Assembly: GCA_014526335.1 (NCBI GenBank)
Contig: JACTAT010000060.1
Span: 6,366,898-6,430,897, forward strand
Length of the DNA stretch: 64,000 nt
Direction: 5' to 3'
DNA from: Chrysaora quinquecirrha
Taxonomy: Eukaryota; Cnidaria; Scyphozoa; Semaeostomeae; Pelagiidae
In this document: piece after piece, positions 46,124-58,017 of the stretch
Layout: the number at the start of each line of letters is the position of its first letter
Numbering within the stretch: the first letter of the stretch is position 1
The notes under the pieces: generated by a model
The model's database searches: none
Told to the model about the DNA's origin: nothing
The model's input: the letters and a program-made list of their open reading frames with translations, nothing else
Position numbers and translations under genes: made by a program

Positions 46124-49100
46124 CTATTTCTGTGCTTGCTTTATCAAATTAAGTTCCAGTTTTGCGTGATGCGAATTTGTGTCTCGCATAAATTGAAGAA
46201 AATTGTCTTCTAAAATATTTTGTATCGGTATCAAATGCAAAACCGCATCATTCTGCGAAGCGTATAGTTTATAAATATCGGTAAGGTAATTCAAAAGTTC
46301 TTCGTTGCGCCCGGAGAATCCACGGCAAATAATAAAACGATTAGAACACGGATAGGTAGAAGTTGGCTTGAAAATTGTAAATTTTTCAAAAATCCTCGAT
46401 AATATGTACACAACTCCGCCATTGAAGTTACTGAAAATATCACCAATTTTACAGACCAGCATTCCACCATCTTTCAAGATAGTTAACGTTAAAATCAATG
46501 TCAGTAATAGCATTTTCTGTGAAGATTCTTGGTCCGTGTTTTGTTCTTGATTCTTAGCAGAGGTAACTAAAACATCGACTGACTCGCCTAATTCGTGGAC
46601 TACGAACTCATTCAGTTTTCCCACAGACGACAGAAATGAACTTTCACCGACTTCTAACGATCTCACAAATGAAGGGTTTTCATTTTTACTACAAGGAAAT
46701 CTTTCCTGGGTGCAATTTTCCACAGTACCGCTTTCTGAGGGCTGACTTTCGCTACAATCTGTGCAATCTCCATATTGTTCGTCGCATTTCCAAAATCTCT
46801 TAAATTTGCTAAGAGAGGTATTTTTGAAGATTCGTACTTCAATAAATTCCGAATTTCTTCTCTTTACCAATGCAATTTGTTCATAATTTCCTTCACCCAG
46901 TATCGCCCGAAGCTCTGATAATTCACCCTTCACTTCTAGACTAACATTTTCTTCAGAAACTTTTCGCTTAGTCTCTATTATTTTCCTTCAACATTTAACA
47001 AACTTTCTCTAGCTTCGAACAACGCCAGCATGACATAATTACAACAAAACTGAGTACTTTTGATCTGCTCAAATCGCTTTCCAATAATCGGTTTCCATTT
47101 TCCAATCTCTTCTGATGTTAGCGTCTTGCACTCCGCTGATTGGAACCATTGCGTTTCTTTCGACGATGCTGCAATCTCTTCTACAAAAAAGAAAACAATA
47201 GTGAAAAAATGAGTTTAGTGACAATCCTCTTCTCACTCTTCGCAAGCAATAAAAAATCTTCAACAGCTGACTGCTCAGTGTCATGGCTGGTTGTAGCGCA
47301 ATTTGAGGGGGGGGGCAGAAGCTCACACCGAATTTTCAACGATAAGTGGCAAATATGAACGTTTATTGAACAATTTATCGTACAGAACAATTACATAATG
47401 CATTCTTCAAGATAAACGTCAGATCGTACAGATCGTACACTAAATCAGGTTCGGTCCCAGCCACGGTAGTGTCACAGCCAGGGTCGAGGTCTCCATTAGT
47501 TAACCTACTACTGAGATCCTAGACTATGATCCTAGCGACTGCCGCTTTCACCTTTAGCTCAGAAGGAAAACTTGAGTCTCTTCACACGTATGCCGATGCT
47601 GAATTCAATAATGAAGCAATACATGATATAGTAATGAACAATAACAGATACCTTACCCTCGTACTGAACTCGTTCACTCCATGGAACCTTCTTTTTTGAT
47701 TGTCTTTCATAGAAATTACCAGCATGGAAATTGTGACTATGTTCCTTAGTATAATAACTGACAACAGTACTCTTCTTTTTTGAATCTGAATACGAAATAT
47801 GATCTTGACTATCAAGATATTCAAGATCGAATCTCCGTATGAATTCTTCACAGAAGAAATCCTTAGCAAGACGAATGAAATTTCGTTTTCCTTTTGAGAC
47901 ATTATTAAATGTTTTAATGTTGCTTTTGATGGCTTCGACTTGATGACAAATGAAATATTCTTCACACTGGATAATTCTATCAATGAAATCATTTGGTATT
48001 AGGTACATAGGTATTAACGGCTCTGTGTAGTTTTTCGTGATTGTGCATTTCATTGCATATTCTGTGAAAGTAGAGCCAAGGTTTTCAAGGCCATGAAAGT
48101 CATTGCAAATAACGTAAACTTCAGAGTTCCCTGGTTTGCTTGGACCTGCGGAGATAAGATTGCAATAGAAGTTATTCTTAAGATTCTGTTAATCACATGA
48201 TAGCTATTTTAGGATAGCGATGGAATGGAAACAAACAAATTAGGACATAATTAAAAGCATTCTCATCTAACACTTCTCACAGTATGAACATAGACTGAAA
48301 CGATTGACCAAGGTTGAATTCATATCCAGATGTGGAAAGAAATTTGCCAATTAGGAAAGAAAAGCTAAATTGAAATTGTGTTTTCAACATCAGCTAGCTT
48401 GCTGGATATGGTGGGAAGACCAATAGAATTAATTGGAGAGTCCAATTGAGAAAACAAACTCTTTCTGTCTTCACTGAATGAACCTATAAATGCAATCTTA
48501 GTCAATTGTTGTTTCACTAGATGCAACTGATAACAAATTTCTAAAGAATGCTGCATTTAAATTGAACGATTATAACAATAATGACATTATTTAAGTGTTA
48601 AGGTATTTAGCATTTATACTAATTGGGAACACTGTCAGTTATTACCCTAGAAATCTGGGTACTCGTTTACCAACCTTGGAAGGATGGACAGCTGAGTTGA
48701 CTGTCATCTTGTAGAAAGTGGTCATGATGAGATTCGAACCCATTACCTTACAATCGTGAGACGAGTGCTTTGTCCACTCGCCCACACCTAAACTGATTAT
48801 ACTGACCTGGCTTACAAATGTGAACTTCTTTGAATGCACAGCAAAGTATGTACATCAAAGAAATTGTGAATTCTTCTAAGATAGTGAACATCTTGACTAC
48901 AAAGCTTCCTCCAGGTGAAAGTACTTTAAAAGCAGCAACCATTTCCCAGTAAAGAAGTGGAGCAACTAATACCTCCTGCATGCATGGGTCATCGGAGCAG
49001 TCAATACCTCCATCTGCAGTAACCTAGAAGTAAAATAAGAGTTGAAATTAGTATCTGCAAACTCAAATGCATCATACTGTATCTATCTGTAACACTAGGT

Positions 49101-50038
49101 TTCTAGTTTAATTGTTAGCCTATTGTTTTATTGAACAACTTGAGTGTGCAATTGCCATACTCTGCTTTTTTGCCCCTTGTTGGTTCACCAAATTCTGAGA
49201 TCAAAGTGATTGGTGCTAAATACGCCATTTCATCTTTTGGTTTCTGCTGTGAGTGAAATCATGTTTGCAGTCTAGGCTGCAGTTTACAAACATTAGAGAT
49301 CAAAGATGCCCAAATCAAAATAATATATTCTTTAAAAAAAAGGAAAATCACCAAATCAACACTCTTGAAATCCTTGCTTCTTTTCTTCAAACTTTCAATA
49401 TTTTCCACATCCATTATATTCCCTGAAAAGTCAGCCCCAAAGTCCCAATTCTGTAAAGTCTCTTTGATAAACCGATCATCATTAATCATTGCTGCAACAT
49501 CATTTCCTTCATAATAAGGGTTAAGAGAAGCAGCTAACCATTGCCATTTGATATTTGGATGCTTCTTCTTGAGATGATGGTTTAAATAAGTTATAAAAGC
49601 ACCAGGTGCTTCACATAAATGTGTGCTTCCAAAAGTTTTGTTGTCTTCACTAATATCTGATGAAACAATGTCATACGAATTCAGAATAGTCGCAAATTTT
49701 AGCCATGCATTTGTACACAATTCTGCATTCAAATTTTTTCGCAAAGTTCGTGAAATGTTAGAGCAAAGATTAGTGAAATTTGTGTGGGTTCTCCATATTT
49801 TAATATCATAGTCATTTAATAAAGATTTAGTCCCATTTAATTCTACCTTCATCCATTCAATTGCTTCAGTTTGCTCAGGCGAAGGTCCTCGTTTATCGTG
49901 TGCCTGCTTTGGACAATTATCACTCAACGAAATACAATCATCATCCCAGAGATCTTGGCTAGGCCCACTCAGTTGAAACTGTTTTCCAAACAATCTGTTC
50001 CACTCTTGCTCGAAATTTTCTCGTTTTTTGCAAGCCAT
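46124..50038 (-). CDS. CMTR2: Cap-specific mRNA (nucleoside-2'-O-)-methyltransferase 2
   Basis: It transfers a methyl group from S-adenosylmethionine to the 2'-OH of the second transcribed nucleotide of capped mRNA (cap2). Four exons, minus strand: 50038-49352, 49023-48807, 48145-47657, 47180-46124, about 816 residues (human CMTR2 is close to 770). The SAM-binding motif HLCEAPGAF is at about residues 140-148. The catalytic K-D-K-E set of RrmJ-type enzymes falls at K114 (WLKF), D233 (VTADGG), K273 (GGSFVVKMF) and E310 (GNSEVYVIC). The C-terminal exon encodes the second, inactive Rossmann-like domain (LKDGGMLVCKIG, NRFIICRGF). The chosen ATG opens MACKKRENFEQEWNRLFGKQ, like the family's start. 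One base is missing in the run at 46981-46984; without it the frame closes at about residue 540. The other residues argue for a working gene. Confidence 0.92.
47452..47561 (+). mobile_element. tRNA-SINE fragment in CMTR2 intron 3
   Basis: Body of the 36298-type SINE (CACAGCCAGGGTCGAGGTC, CTACTGAGATCCTAG) without the head. It contains a small internal duplication of GATCCTAG. Confidence 0.7.
48610..48800 (-). mobile_element. tRNA-derived SINE of a second family in CMTR2 intron 2
   Basis: On the minus strand it reads as a tRNA-like head with box A (GGGCGAGTGG), AGCACTCGTCTCACGA and box B (GGGTTCGAATCTC), followed by AAGGTTGGTAAACGAGTACC, a body seen in other animal SINEs. It differs from the 36298-type family. 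It is not scored as a functional tRNA because the acceptor stem does not pair. Confidence 0.65.
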
Positions 50039-50144
50039 TTGAATCTTAATACTTGGGCCATCTATGAGAAGTACAAATTAGAGGCCAGTTGTCTACTGTG
50101 GGAAATTAATCACCTCATATCGTGCTCAAACTCGTTTGATTCGA

Positions 50145-50156
50145 GCAGCCATCTTG
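50145..50156 (-). promoter_or_regulatory. YY1-like site upstream of CMTR2
   Basis: The minus strand reads CAAGATGGCTGC about 110 bp before the CMTR2 start codon. It shares ATGGCTGC with the word upstream of the centrosomin-family gene at 3545-3557. Role inferred from known YY1 consensus sites. Confidence 0.35.
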
Positions 50157-50232
50157 AAAGTTTGAATGAGCTTTGTTGGTTTCAGCACTAGAACGTGGTC
50201 GACTTATGATTTAATTTCTTGCACACTTTGAC

Positions 50233-50624
50233 CCCAGGGGGGGAGGGGTACTCATTAGCTTTCAATACGGGGGGTCCATGCCACTATTTCCTTGCAGACC
50301 CCCAAATATCGAATTTAATGTTTTGGAGTCCCCAAATATTGCTATCTATTTTTGGACACCTTAAATGTTTTCTCAGGTTTAGCCATAAGTTTCATGACAA
50401 TTTACAATTTATAAGCTCTTGGCAGTTGGCTGGGTCATTGTAATGAATCGCACCAAATCGCAAGATTCTTCCTTCAGATTTGTGGACCCCAAATATTGAA
50501 TTTTGTCGATGTTATGATTCGCAGACCCCAAATATTGAATAAGCTTAAGATTTCGGACCCCAAATATTGGCATGGACCCCCCCCCCCCGTATTGAAAGTT
50601 AATGAGTACCCCCCCCCCCCTGGG
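50233..50624. mobile_element. hAT-like palindromic MITE, second copy
   Basis: 392 bp, ends CCCAGGGGGGG and CCCCCCCTGGG, flanked on both sides by ACTTTGAC (50225-50232 and 50625-50632). It lies about 195 bp upstream of the CMTR2 start codon. Confidence 0.8.
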
Positions 50625-50699
50625 ACTTTGACCACTTAGACCACTTCTTGATCACTTAGACCACTTTTTGCATATTGTGCCAAATACTGCAGACACATC

Positions 50700-50822
50700 A
50701 CTCAGTGCTGGAGATGAATGCTCCCCACTTGCATCCACAATGCCGAGACAATGTGGCTGAGGCGTCACATCTTAAGGTGGTTCCCGTTACAGGAAATCGC
50801 TATTCTCCCCTGAATCTTCGGT
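50700..50822. repeat. Inverted copy of the repeat at 1-125
   Basis: Near-identical to the first bases of the window in reverse orientation. The following 100 bp are CG-rich and may belong to the same element. Confidence 0.6.
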
Positions 50823-50939
50823 CAGCCAAGGGGGTCGGACTATCCGGCCCCCAGACCATGTGCTTACGCTTGGATATCCCGCCAGCTTCCGACTCACACA
50901 CTGAATCGTCTTAATACTTATAGAATCTCTTCAAGTAAT

Positions 50940-52080
50940 TCAGGCAATTGTGGGAAAAACTTTGTCGCGCATGCGTTACTTTTTGACTCGCGGATGTGAA
51001 AATAATAAATTCCTTGCTCAACGGAAAATTCAATTCCTTGCGGGCGTATAAATTCCTTGCTCTACGGTAGACTCACGACACGACTCTCTAGTTTACGCTT
51101 CCCTTATTTTGTTTTGTCCCCACACTGAGCGATTGTAGAAAACAACAACAACAACATCGAGCGAAGTAGAAGGCAAAATTAACAACTAATGTCAAATTAC
51201 TGTCTTGTGAACAACTATTTTTAACCAGAATTTCTCCTCGCTTTTTTAACTACACCAAGAGTACTGTGCAACGCGTTTCACTCCAATAATTTTCTGCACA
51301 ATCCATTCGTTGTTTTTTGTTCTCGTTCCTTATGAAGAATAAATTGCCCTTTCCATTTGATCATGGGGTTAGCAAGCAAGCACCAGAATTTGGTTCATTG
51401 AATCCATATAATTGGAATGGAATTAAATATTTGGCTGTACGTTCAATAAGGATTTCCACTGGATTTCCATGAAATCAATAGGACTTCCAGCAAAGGTTAC
51501 GGAATTTTAAAGGCGTCAATTGCCCTTCGATTGTTGGATCATTTTAATTGATACCAAAACCCGGATTCCTATGCAAACTTGGTTTAAAAAGTGGGAAGTT
51601 TTTAGCGCGACGGCAGCAACTCATGCTACCTACTTTTAATGGCACGCAGAGGCGGACTGTCAGCGAATCTCAAGGGTTGCTATTTCCAGAAAAGGGGCCT
51701 GTTTTCACTAAAGTAATTTGTCTTGTTAGTTGCCTCTTGCGAGCTCCTGTGAAAAAATCAATTCAAGGCAAAGGCTACTTACTGTTCATGTTAATATTTC
51801 TTTTCTTATTTAGGATATTTCGATGGCAAAACTGTCTCCCTTTTATACATATGTTCGCATTTCTATATTTTCTTGCTTCCATATTTTTGTGAGCGTAAGC
51901 TGATTATCTTTTTATTTTTACTTCTTCCCAATTATCTGCATCATGAAACATTTCTGTGATTCTCAACTGCTTTCAGACTGAGCGAAACCAATCCAAATCT
52001 CTTCGAAATCCCAAGAAATCCATGAGATTTGCTCAAGAAACAACAGAAACAAGTTTGTTAAAGACCCTATATAACAAGAA
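50940..52080. other. Intergenic DNA, no gene seen
   Basis: Between CMTR2 and the 3' end of the EHBP1-like gene. Chance open frames exist but lack splice context, conserved motifs or family resemblance. Confidence 0.4.
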
Positions 52081-52164
52081 GGCCCGGGTTGCAATCGCAA
52101 CCTAGCATCCCTGCCAGTCCGCCCCTGTCGTCGTCGCACACTTAGTCGTCATGGTGGCATCAAA

Positions 52165-53000
52165 TTTCGGCCTGGGGACGCAATATCCGTCCCCCGAACC
52201 CCGGGCGGTGGACTGGTGGAAGATTCATGGAGAATAGCGACGCTTCTGCCAGCCTAGGAGGTATTGACTCGTAAGGTACAGCGTCTCAGCCACATTTTTA
52301 ATGAAAGTGGGAAGTATCGTTCTTCACCGGATCGGAAACGAAACAGTAAATTTAGGAGACAAGATGCAGTCGGCCAGTATTGTAGATACATTCACGGTAT
52401 TATGTAATTCAAAATTCAAATTAAAAAAGCTAGACGTACAAGTAATACGTTAATAGATTACTGTAACTAGGTAATTTTACGCAACCAAACCTAATTTTAT
52501 TCAGACATTACTAGTTTTTTTTATGAGAACACTTGGCTTCGATTTCAGCATGCCTGTTTGGAACTTTGCTTTTGCGTATCTCAGATAATTTCAGAGATAG
52601 CCAAAACGTTTGATCCAAATTTCGGCCTGGGGTTTCTCGAGGGGCGATTCACTCCTTGGAAGTCTCGTACAGAGCCAAGAAAAAGTTACGGTCACACGGT
52701 CATTGACCGGAGGAAGGTCAGTTAGAACAAAAGAAAATCTGATGCCACACCTAAGACACGCCTATTTTTCATTGTTTAGTGAGGAAGGTTTCCAGCTAGG
52801 GGTATTTTTGTCTGGAGGAAGGTTGGCCACTTTTCTGGACTCTGGTCTCGTACACCTTTGCTGCAAGTCCTATTGTTTTCATCGAAATCCCTTGGAAGTC
52901 CATTTGTTTTAATAGAAATCTCGTACGCTTTTTCGCAGAGTGAAATGCCCCTCGGGGTTTCTTATAAAGGTTGTTCTTATAAAAAACGTGCAATTTTAAG
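52165..53000. repeat. Unclassified repeat-rich segment
   Basis: AATTTCGGCCTGGGG occurs at about 52167 and 52619. The part at 52210-52330 resembles the repeat at 1-125, and the right part ends in a TTATAAAAAACGTG word like the TTATAAGGAAC MITEs. A worn composite of elements is the best description. Confidence 0.35.
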
Positions 53001-53184
53001 TGGATACATTTCAGGCTGTATATGGGCTACTAAATACAACATTTAAATATAATACAGCAACGAAGCACATTATAGCTTCTTCTCAACGCCAAACCGTCAA
53101 ATTATTAGTGTAAAAACGGATTGAAATACACATAATTTTAAATAATATTACCTACTTTTCTAATATTCCAAGTGTCTTATTTAG

Positions 53185-53690
53185 ACCATGCTCATGTCGA
53201 CACGTCGCAGAGTCGGAACGAGCTGCCAACTACTAATCGTTAATTTTTGGGAACTAGTTTATCGCACTGACCTGTCGACATGAGCGCTTTGGCAACCTTT
53301 TTGACGGCAAGTAGTCAGCGAACGATACCAGAAAGCAGGACATGTTCTACTTCTGCGATTAGCTAGTTGAGCTGAGCGCTCTTGCAATAAAGGTAAACTC
53401 TATCCTATAGGCTCTGGCTGGTTGAAGGTCAAGATGAAATGGTGTTTTAGCGCCAGTCGCTAGGATCTCAGTAGTAGGTTAACTAATTGAGACCTCGACC
53501 CTGGCTGTGACGCTACCGTGGCTGGGCTCGAACCCTGACCACACTGAGCTTCTGACACCACGAGTCAGCTGGATTACACCACGACGCCACAGCACCTGGT
53601 TGTTGAGATGTCGACATAAGTTAGCAGTTACAATTAGTTGGAGTCAGTTATATCGTGGTCGACATAAGCATAAGAACATGCATAACATCT
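53185..53690. repeat. GTCGAC-rich dispersed repeat interrupted by a SINE
   Basis: Shares TGTCGACATAAG, ACTAGTT and GCGCT words with 26600-27005. A full tRNA-SINE (53427-53599, minus) lies inside it. Confidence 0.45.
53427..53599 (-). mobile_element. tRNA-derived SINE, near full length
   Basis: Box B GGGTTCGAGCCC on the minus strand, body CTACTGAGATCCTAGCGACT. Very close to the copy at 36298-36474, suggesting fairly recent activity. Confidence 0.8.
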
Positions 53691-54121
53691 AACGCTATCA
53701 AGTAACCAAATGACGTTTCAGGGAAATGATCAGATTTCTAAATCCAAACGAGTTGATTTTATAAGAGAACTAAAGCTTCGGTTGGTTTTTTTTGGAACGA
53801 TTTTCACCATTTTTCTCTCTCTATAACTATGCAAAACATATGTATAAATGAATATATGGATGCGTTTTGCGCCAGGAAACTATGCTTGTACAAATGTCTC
53901 TTTATAATAGTCATGGCACAAAGTATGCAGTTAAAATTAAGGAACTATTAGGGAAGTTTTGTTACTACAATGCAATTAAAAAAGGTCCAAAAATAAGGAA
54001 ATTTTGGGACTAGACCTTGAGCTAAGTTTTCGAAAATAAAAAGCGTCTATACTATTATATCTACTGAATGTATAATGCCATGACGAATGTTCGTTAGACG
54101 GTTAAGCATACATCAGTACTA

Positions 54122-54718
54122 CCTTATCGGCCCTTTTTACGCCGGCCCTAATTTAACGCCGGCCGTTTTTACGCCGGCCCTAATTCCGCCGGCCTTAAAA
54201 TGTGCTTTAACGCCATTTAGGGCCATGTTTTACGCCACTCGAAGAACGAGGAAAAAACAAAAATATATTTTTACGCACTGTTGCTTTTAGTACTTTTTAT
54301 TACCTCTAATATAATTCATGTTAGTCAATTGCAATTGTCTCACTGCTATCTACGTTTTCTTCATCATCAAACCTTACTTCGATTGAATCTTCGTCTATTT
54401 AATCTTCATATTCTTCCCTAGTTTCCCCTCCTATCAATCGCTACTGTTCAAAATCAAATTTCTCTGCCATCTTTTGAACTTTCTTATTGATAAAAGTTTC
54501 CATTTTTGCTAAGATGGCTTTGTTTTCATGCTGTTTACGAAAATTCCTAAACATAGTGCGTGGTAGCAAAAATAGGTGCTTGGAAATTAACGCCGCTTTT
54601 TGAGAATAATTCCAAATTTTTGGCCCTTTTAACGCCGGCCCTTTTAACGCCAGCCCTTATAACGCCTCTAGGCTAAAATTAACGCCATTTAGGGCCGGCG
54701 TAAAAAGGGCCGATAAGG
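54122..54718. mobile_element. TA-flanked transposon with a decayed coding remnant
   Basis: Ends CCTTATCGGCCCTTTTTACG and its inverse lie between TA dinucleotides (54120-54121 and 54719-54720); GCCGGCCCT words repeat near both ends. The minus strand of the middle reads a basic segment (LPRTMFRNFRKQHENKAIL onward) then, after a stop, an acidic tail (FDDEENVDSSET). This looks like the end of a transposase or captured gene with stop codons, not a working protein. Confidence 0.65.
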
Positions 54719-55063
54719 TAACAGTTAGTAACATGTAAATAACGAGTTTCTTGAATATATTCCGTGTAATGTGTGTAATTCGTTGTTAAATATAGAAATT
54801 CCACCATAGAATAACAACAGACGTAATAGCAAGTACCAAGCAAAAGGCCAGCTTGCAGTGCAGCTTCTATTTCTTCTGCTTTGTGCAGGTGCGAAGTCCT
54901 AAGAGCAAGAAATCAAGAAACTTGAAAAAAAAATGTTCTCAATATTATTAATCAGAAAATAATGGTAGGGAAATACTAATCTACATATACATCTAAAAAA
55001 CCCTTGAAAATTGGCCATGTTTTTAAATCTGAAGCTCCAACATTCCTTCCATAACTGCTGGTC

Positions 55064-55069
55064 TTTATT
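55064..55069 (-). terminator. Polyadenylation signal AATAAA for the EHBP1-like gene
   Basis: First AATAAA on the minus strand downstream of the EHBP1-like stop codon, about 460 bp after it. No other copy lies between. Confidence 0.45.
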
Positions 55070-55118
55070 TAACATTTAAAGAAATTCGAAATAGATATTG
55101 AGAAGGCAATTAATCACT

Positions 55119-55350
55119 CTAAGAACGTGCAACTTCTAAAGCTTTCTTAGGGTGTGTTATTTTGAGATCTTCCTGCTTCATTCTTTTTTTGGAAACAGAT
55201 CGAAACTCTTCTAAGAGACCGAAAGCCAGTTCTTTTGGACAACTCTCGGGCAAAACGAAGACTTTGAATGCATTGGCGTCTGGAACAGGAAGCCTCCGAA
55301 GTCCATTTTTCTCAGAATTCAGAAGATACATATAGAAGTCCCAAGAGAAC
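55119..55350 (-). other. Protein-like open segment in the EHBP1-like 3' region
   Basis: About 77 codons read with a protein-like composition (LPVPDANAFKVFVLPESCP, then KELAFGLLEEFRSVSKKRMK) and end 50 bp before the AATAAA at 55064. No convincing splice acceptor precedes it. It may be an alternative last exon, a leftover of another gene, or chance. I do not recognise the family. Confidence 0.3.
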
Positions 55351-55523
55351 AAACCCTTTATGGTCTATCTCTTAATATTCTCGACATATCGTAGTATTTG
55401 AGTAACCTTTAGGAAGAGAGGTATCTAGCTTGCATATTGAGAGCAGCAAGCACCTTAAGAGTTTACCAAAAAAAAAACAAATAGGAGACTCAATACTAAC
55501 CGAATCGTGATATGACTATCCTG

Positions 55524-58017
55524 TTACTGTACAACACAGTCGGCCTTTCGTTCGATCAGCTATGGACTTCTTTTGGTTCAAAACACTCTGTACATGTTCC
55601 TCATCTTGGGCACTGGGGAAAATTAAAAGAGTCTTACTCCGATATAAAGTGACATGTTTATTTTACAATAACGCTCAACTTGAAAATAGGATCATAGAGA
55701 ATAAATAGAAATAATGGGGGAATCAGACAGGTTTTTCTTGAAAATTACAATACAAACTTAAGGAAGTAGGTTCCATTTCTTTGCAGTCAAAACTCGCATA
55801 GCTAAATTGTATGTTATGCATAAATAAAATGTTTCCAGCTCCGCAGCTTCGCTCACATACAAGTGTCTCTTTATATTAGAAATGCCACTAAATATGCAGC
55901 TAAAATCAAGTAACTTAGGAACTACTTTTGGTACTACAATTAAATCAAAACAGGTCCGAAAACAAGGAACTTAAGAAATAAAAAGAGTTTTAACTCTACG
56001 AAAATGGGTGGTTTGATTCTCATATTTGATTCTTAAAGGAATTCAAAAGATTGTTTACCTCTGTTGGACTTGAGTATCTTCAATTTGAACAAGTTGATCT
56101 CTCTGTTTTACAAGCATCATTAACTGTGATAGTAGCATTTCTTCTCTTTGCTTTACATCATCAGTTTTTTCTCCCTCTGAAAATCACAGAAATCTGAGAC
56201 GATAACTTGCAAACGCAATTTAAAAGTTGAGCCTGTCACTACGACCCAAAACCGATTTTCAGCTTTCTCGTTATTAGTGTGATGTGTCTGTTGAACATCT
56301 CATGGGAATGGAATAACAGATTGAAACCTGTTGCTATAAAAAAGTGATCTTGACTTGCTAGATTTAAAAAATTGCGAGCAAAAGCGGAAAAATTTCTGTG
56401 TATACTGAAATGCTTTTTTCGTCTGACAATCCAGAGAACAACAATCAGAAACAGACCAAAACAATTTACTGAAGCGGGATCTATACCCAGGTGCAGATCG
56501 AAATGAACAAATCAGAAACTGGATTGGTATTGATACAGCGGGAAGGCCAATTAGATTAACAGAAGAGTCCAAGTGCGAAAACGAACTATTTCGGTCTATA
56601 AATGCTTTGATAATGATGCAGTGATATAAATGCAAATATGAATAAAAACAATACCTTCTAGAGACATAATGACTCTAAGTTCTCTATTGATTACATCAGA
56701 ACGACGCTCCAGGTCATCACCCTTCATTCTATAAAAGGGGAAAATCAGTATAAGGCCTTGGCAAGCATTCTTTGTAAAACATTTCTCCAAACATTTGAAA
56801 CATTTAAATTTTAGCTTTGCGTCACTTAGTTCTTGAACATTTTTATTTCAATATCTTGAACTTTTCTAAGGCCTGGCCAAACTATCAAACATTATTGGTG
56901 AAACATTCGAGATTTGCTCTGCAAGCAATGTTTGATCGTTTGGCTATGTCACAAAGCATTCACTCAACAATGCTTGTGGAAAACGTCAACAAAATTTTAT
57001 GCATGTATTAAACCAAAATGATAGACGAGCAATGTTTTGTGATTTCGCCAAACGGTCAAACATTGTGTTCGATAAGCAAGATTAAAATGTTTGACAATCA
57101 CTGTTTCATCCGGAAACCAGGGCCTAAATGCCACAATGCAGAAGATGTTCGGGTCTATTTTCTGCTACTTTCAATAAAATGATAAAGCTGTACTAACATT
57201 AGCGAGAGTTCTTGTTGCCTTCTTATAAGATGATTTTTCTTGTTGACAAGATTAAACCATTCTTGAAGAAGGTCTTCCTCTTCTTCTTCATCACCTAAAG
57301 AAAATATTTACATAAAAATTATTCGCTCACAAATACTTCTCGCTTCTACCTGTTAACACAGAAGTACTGCAATGCCTTATATAGGAAACCATATTTTGAA
57401 ATTGCGATGAAAAACGGAAAAATCTTCAGACATATGCACTAAAAGCTTTATTCGTCTAAGGCCCTGGCCAAACGATCAAACATTGCTGGTCCAACATCTA
57501 AGATTTGCTTATCAAGCAAAATTTTTAACCGTTTGGCCACGTCCAAAGCATTGTTCGTCTAACATTTTTTGCTTGCGTCAAGCAAAAGATGTTTTAGAAC
57601 TTTTTTAAAAACATCACGCTACACATTCTGTTGCTTTTGCTTGTCTAGCAATGTTTTTGGACGTGGCCAAACGGTCAAACATTTGTTATAAAGCAAATTT
57701 AAAATTTTGGACCAACATTGTTTGATCGTTTGGCCAAGGCCTAAAACTCCTCAGAATATAAACGTCAGTAAAGGCAGATCTTCTCTTCATTATTTAGGTA
57801 AATATATCTTTTCGCTATCCTGAAGTTCTGTATAAGATACTCCTTGGTTTTTTCACAGAAACATACGAGCTATTATTAAGTGACAGTCAAATTTACCTTC
57901 TTTCATCGCATTGCGAAGTTCTTTTTCTAACTTTTGAGCAACCTTATCGAGGGCCCTAGCTTCCTCTTCCAAGTTCAGAATTTCCGCATTTAAGTATTCA
58001 CCGGCCGTTACAAAATT
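55524..58017 (-). CDS. EHBP1: EHBP1-like gene, bMERB domain exons
   Basis: Exons 58017-57897, 57294-57198, 56728-56655, 56176-56059 and 55612-55524 encode the bivalent Mical/EHBP Rab-binding helix bundle. The family pattern is clear: [20 protein letters not shown], then [20 protein letters not shown], then [17 protein letters not shown], then [18 protein letters not shown]. The phases join cleanly (1, 2, 1, 2). Confidence 0.85.

Noticed and set aside
46124..46933. Treating the CMTR2 C-terminal segment as a separate intronless gene starting at an internal Met
   Set aside because: It is continuous with the upstream coding part of the same exon apart from a single base at 46981-46984, and it matches the second domain of CMTR2.
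48735..48800. Candidate tRNA gene on the minus strand
   Set aside because: Boxes A and B are present, but the acceptor stem does not pair and a SINE body follows directly.
51548..51892. 114-codon plus-strand frame
   Set aside because: Hydrophobic end is T-rich chance sequence; no homologous motif or gene structure.
52610..52912. 100-codon plus-strand frame
   Set aside because: Lies in repeat-derived DNA, with no recognisable domain and no splice context.
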